Source: Clostridia bacterium
GTDB taxonomy: Bacteria > Bacillota_A > Clostridia > Christensenellales > Aristaeellaceae
DNA: 42,071 nt
Direction of reading: 5' to 3'
Assembly (NCBI GenBank): GCA_025997215.1
Contig: BNUH01000022.1
Coordinates: 1 to 42,071 of the forward strand
The translations under genes were made by a program, and so were the position numbers. Under the pieces are notes generated by a model. The model made no database searches, was not told where the DNA came from, and saw only the letters and a program-made list of their open reading frames with translations. Position 1 is the stretch's first letter, and each line of letters starts with the position of its first letter. Shown piece by piece: positions 40,026 through 42,071 of this stretch.

Positions 40026-41090
40026 TTATAACCCCAGGTCGGCGGGGGTGTAATACCCGGAATCGATCAGCAGTTCAACCAGGTTGTCCTTATCGACTGA
40101 AACCGGAGTGCACAGGTATGACGGCACAACCAACACATTGTTGTTATAGGTAGTTGTGTCGTTGATTTCCGGCTCGGTGCCTTCGATGACAGCCTGCACC
40201 ATCGTCACGCACTTGGCGGCGAGGACGCGGGTGTCCTTGTAGATCGACTGGCTCTGCTTGCCGGAGAGGATGTTCTTGCTCGCCATCACTTCGGCGTCCT
40301 GGCCTGTGATCAGCGGCCACTTCGTGCCAACGCTGTAGCCGGCGCCCTCAAGCGCGGCCGCGATGCCGTAGGAGAATCCATCGAACATGGACAGCGCGAT
40401 ATCCAGATCCTCGCCCTGGCTGTAATAGCCGGACAAGATATTCTCCATGCGCTGCTGGGCTGTTTCCTGGCTCCAGCGCAGTGTGGCGGTCTGCTCGAAC
40501 GCGGTCTGACCGCTCTGGCATACGAGGATGCCGCTGTCCAGATAAGGCTGCAGGATCGAGAACACGCCGGCGTTGAACAGGTGGGCGTTGTTGTCGTCCG
40601 GTGAACCGGCGAAGAATTCGATGTTGAGCGGCTCGGTCGCGGTGGCGAGTCCTGCCTTTTCCTCAACCCATTGGGCGATGGCGACACCCACGCCGAAGTT
40701 GTCAAACGTCGCGTAGTATGACAGCGCGTCCGTATCCATCAGCAGACGGTCATACGCGATGACGGGGATGTTGTTGTCCTTCGCCTGCGCCAGCACATTC
40801 ACCAGCGCGTTGGAATCGATGGACGCGACCACGAGCACCTGCGCACCTGCCGTGATCATGTTTTCCAATTGATTGACCTGCGCCTGTACGTCGTCCTCCG
40901 CGTACTGCAGATCGACCGTGTAGCCCAACTCTTCCAATTGAGCCTTCAGGTTGCCGCCGTCCTGTATCCAGCGCTGGGAGGACTGGGTGGGCATGGCGAT
41001 ACCGACGCGCTCGCCAGCCGCAAACGCGGGCACGGCAAACATCGCGACCATAGCGAGTGTGAGCACCAGAACTAACAACTTCTTCATCAT
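40026..41090 (-). CDS. chvE: Monosaccharide-binding protein (ChvE type)
   Basis: A 354-residue extracellular binding protein. The Sec signal peptide (KKLLVLVLTLAMVAMFAVPA, cleavage about AFA) has no lipobox cysteine. The mature part follows the ChvE pattern: RVGIAMPTQSSQRWIQDGGN, VLVVASIDSNALVNVLAQAK, NIPVIAYDRLLMDTDALSYY, then NIEFFAGSPDDNNAHLFNAG. It delivers aldoses to MmsAB. GGAGGG precedes two adjacent ATGs; the first is used here. The gene has a strong promoter. Confidence 0.92.
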   Translation of the reverse strand: MMKKLLVLVLTLAMVAMFAVPAFAAGERVGIAMPTQSSQRWIQDGGNLKAQLEELGYTVDLQYAEDDVQAQVNQLENMITAGAQVLVVASIDSNALVNVLAQAKDNNIPVIAYDRLLMDTDALSYYATFDNFGVGVAIAQWVEEKAGLATATEPLNIEFFAGSPDDNNAHLFNAGVFSILQPYLDSGILVCQSGQTAFEQTATLRWSQETAQQRMENILSGYYSQGEDLDIALSMFDGFSYGIAAALEGAGYSVGTKWPLITGQDAEVMASKNILSGKQSQSIYKDTRVLAAKCVTMVQAVIEGTEPEINDTTTYNNNVLVVPSYLCTPVSVDKDNLVELLIDSGYYTPADLGL

Positions 41091-41128
41091 GAACCCTCCA
41101 ACTTTAATTACATCTGTGTAGCATATAG

Positions 41129-41157
41129 AGTATAATATGTAGTATACAAATTGTCAA
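41129..41157 (-). promoter_or_regulatory. Promoter of chvE-mmsA-mmsB
   Basis: Minus strand: TTGACA (41152-41157), 17-base spacer, TATACT (41129-41134), about 40 bases before the chvE start. No obvious palindromic operator or catabolite-repression site was found beside it. Confidence 0.8.
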
Positions 41158-41203
41158 CAAATATTTGGAAAAATAGTGGAATTCTACTACGTGGGAGTTT
41201 GGC

Positions 41204-41676
41204 GGGAGTTTGGCAGTTGAAATAGACTTGCATTTTTAAAAGCTAGATGGTACAATACTCCATCTTTGGCAGTTGTTAATGAAAAAAGTGAGATATAGCA
41301 ACGAAAACCGAGGTTGCCTTCTGTTAAAAAGTGAGTAACGTCACACCGTTTTGGTGTTCATCCGCTGAAGACAGAAATATTTTTCGCCTTCCGCAGAAGA
41401 TCAATAGCATACGGCGACAATTTTCGTTAAACTCACGCGTTAAGTGACACTGCATTTGTCGAAACTAGTAGTTCATACTACACAGTTCGTTTCAAATGCA
41501 TCCCAAATTGCAAGACGCACGCATTATCCTGCAAAAACATTGCCTATTTCTTGGTATAGCAACTATTACCGGATATTACTCAAAACCTCTTTCCAGATTC
41601 TGCCTTATCAACCGACAATAGGTATTGTACCATCTAGCTTTTGAAAATGCAAGTCCATTTCAACTGCCAAACTTCC
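41204..41676. mobile_element. Non-autonomous element with 55-bp terminal inverted repeats
   Basis: The left end (41204-41258, beginning GGGAGTTTGGCAGTTGAAAT) and the right end (41622-41676) are inverted copies matching at 52 of 55 positions. The roughly 360-base interior has no convincing gene, only open frames such as 41444-41644 that run into the repeat. Just outside the left end, a partial copy of the tip (GGAGTTTGGC, 41194-41203) is repeated in tandem; counting from that copy, both ends are flanked by GTG, a possible 3-bp target duplication. It sits between the chvE promoter and the rRNA promoter. No family can be assigned by eye. Confidence 0.75.
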
Positions 41677-41727
41677 GTGATTGATCTGCCATCATAATAT
41701 TTAACACGCATTAACTATATCTCCGCG

Positions 41728-41787
41728 AAAAAAGCTGAAAAAAATCTGAAAAAAGGTATTGACACCAGCCCGTCCCTGTGATATCAT
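41728..41787 (+). promoter_or_regulatory. rRNA operon promoter with phased A-tract UP element
   Basis: TTGACA (41759-41764), 17-base spacer, TATCAT (41782-41787). Upstream are three A-tracts at 41728-41733, 41738-41744 and 41749-41754, about one helical turn apart, in the place of an UP element. Confidence 0.85.
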
Positions 41788-41956
41788 CATGAAGCTGTCT
41801 CGAACAGCTGGGAGCTTGAAAACGATATAGGTTAGAAAAGAACAGTGTTAAATTCCTAGAGTGAATTGCGCTGGAAGCCAAGGGGATATGCGAGTGGAAG
41901 GGAAGCCGAGAGGCGGAACGGAGGCTGGCAGGGAACCGAGGTCGACGGCGAAAAGG
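41788..41956 (+). other. rRNA leader
   Basis: The transcribed leader ahead of 16S. It begins with a small perfect hairpin, AGCTGT-CTCGA-ACAGCT (41793-41809). GAGCTTGAAAAC further on resembles the leader segment common before Firmicute 16S genes. Only one promoter is seen. Confidence 0.6.

Positions 41957-42071
<115 letters not shown>

Overview
The window looks like the chromosome of an anaerobic, sugar-fermenting Gram-positive bacterium of the class Clostridia. The evidence is a SCIFF ranthipeptide precursor with its radical-SAM maturase, an indolepyruvate:ferredoxin oxidoreductase, a YacL-like PIN/TRAM protein, strong AGGAGG-type ribosome binding sites, many sigma-A promoters of the TTGACA-N16/18-TATAAT kind, and the start of a 16S rRNA at the right edge. 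Species and genus cannot be read from the window.

Layout. 1-1.4 kb is a graveyard: two degenerate serine-recombinase C-termini and a decayed reading frame. 1.4-10.2 kb (minus strand) is a seven-gene rhamnoside-utilisation operon: LacI regulator, two sugar permeases, a solute-binding protein, a GH78 alpha-L-rhamnosidase, a uroporphyrinogen-decarboxylase-fold protein and an RpiB-type isomerase, behind one promoter with a palindromic operator. At 10.27-10.65 kb lie a 151-bp miniature element with a perfect 8-bp target duplication and a transposase remnant. 10.7-13.3 kb is an ABC-2 exporter (two permeases and an ATPase), followed by a small nucleotidyltransferase that diverges from alaS.

13.9-18.2 kb (plus) holds a short alanyl-tRNA synthetase, a PHP-domain protein, and the SCIFF pair scfA-scfB. 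18.3-20.9 kb is a second GH78 rhamnosidase. 21.0-25.6 kb is class II aldolase-iorA-iorB-paaK. A 6S RNA gene lies on the minus strand at about 25.64-25.85 kb and shares a bidirectional terminator with paaK. 25.9-27.9 kb has a DUF4342-type protein, a flavodoxin-like protein and a nucleoside hydrolase.

28.2-30.8 kb is the least familiar part: five short plus-strand genes encoding two paralogous lipoproteins, another secreted protein, a zinc-ribbon membrane protein, and a Ser/Gly-rich lipoprotein ending in DnaJ-type zinc knuckles. It converges on an operon (30.9-34.4 kb, minus) of PIN/TRAM protein, HTH protein and a transmembrane kinase-like protein with an LRR-type C-terminal region. This is the best candidate in the window for an undescribed envelope or signalling system, but its function is unknown. 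34.7-37.0 kb encodes a 772-residue GLUG-type repeat protein without a signal peptide. 37.1-41.1 kb (minus) is a ChvE/MmsA/MmsB-type monosaccharide importer. A 473-bp element with 55-bp inverted ends sits between its promoter and an rRNA operon promoter (41.76 kb) that has phased A-tracts. The window ends inside 16S rRNA.

The sugar genes fit together as import and cleavage of rhamnosides plus monosaccharide uptake feeding glycolysis; Ior/PaaK would handle aryl-pyruvates from amino acids. The calls rest on reading translated sequence and motifs by eye; no database search was run.
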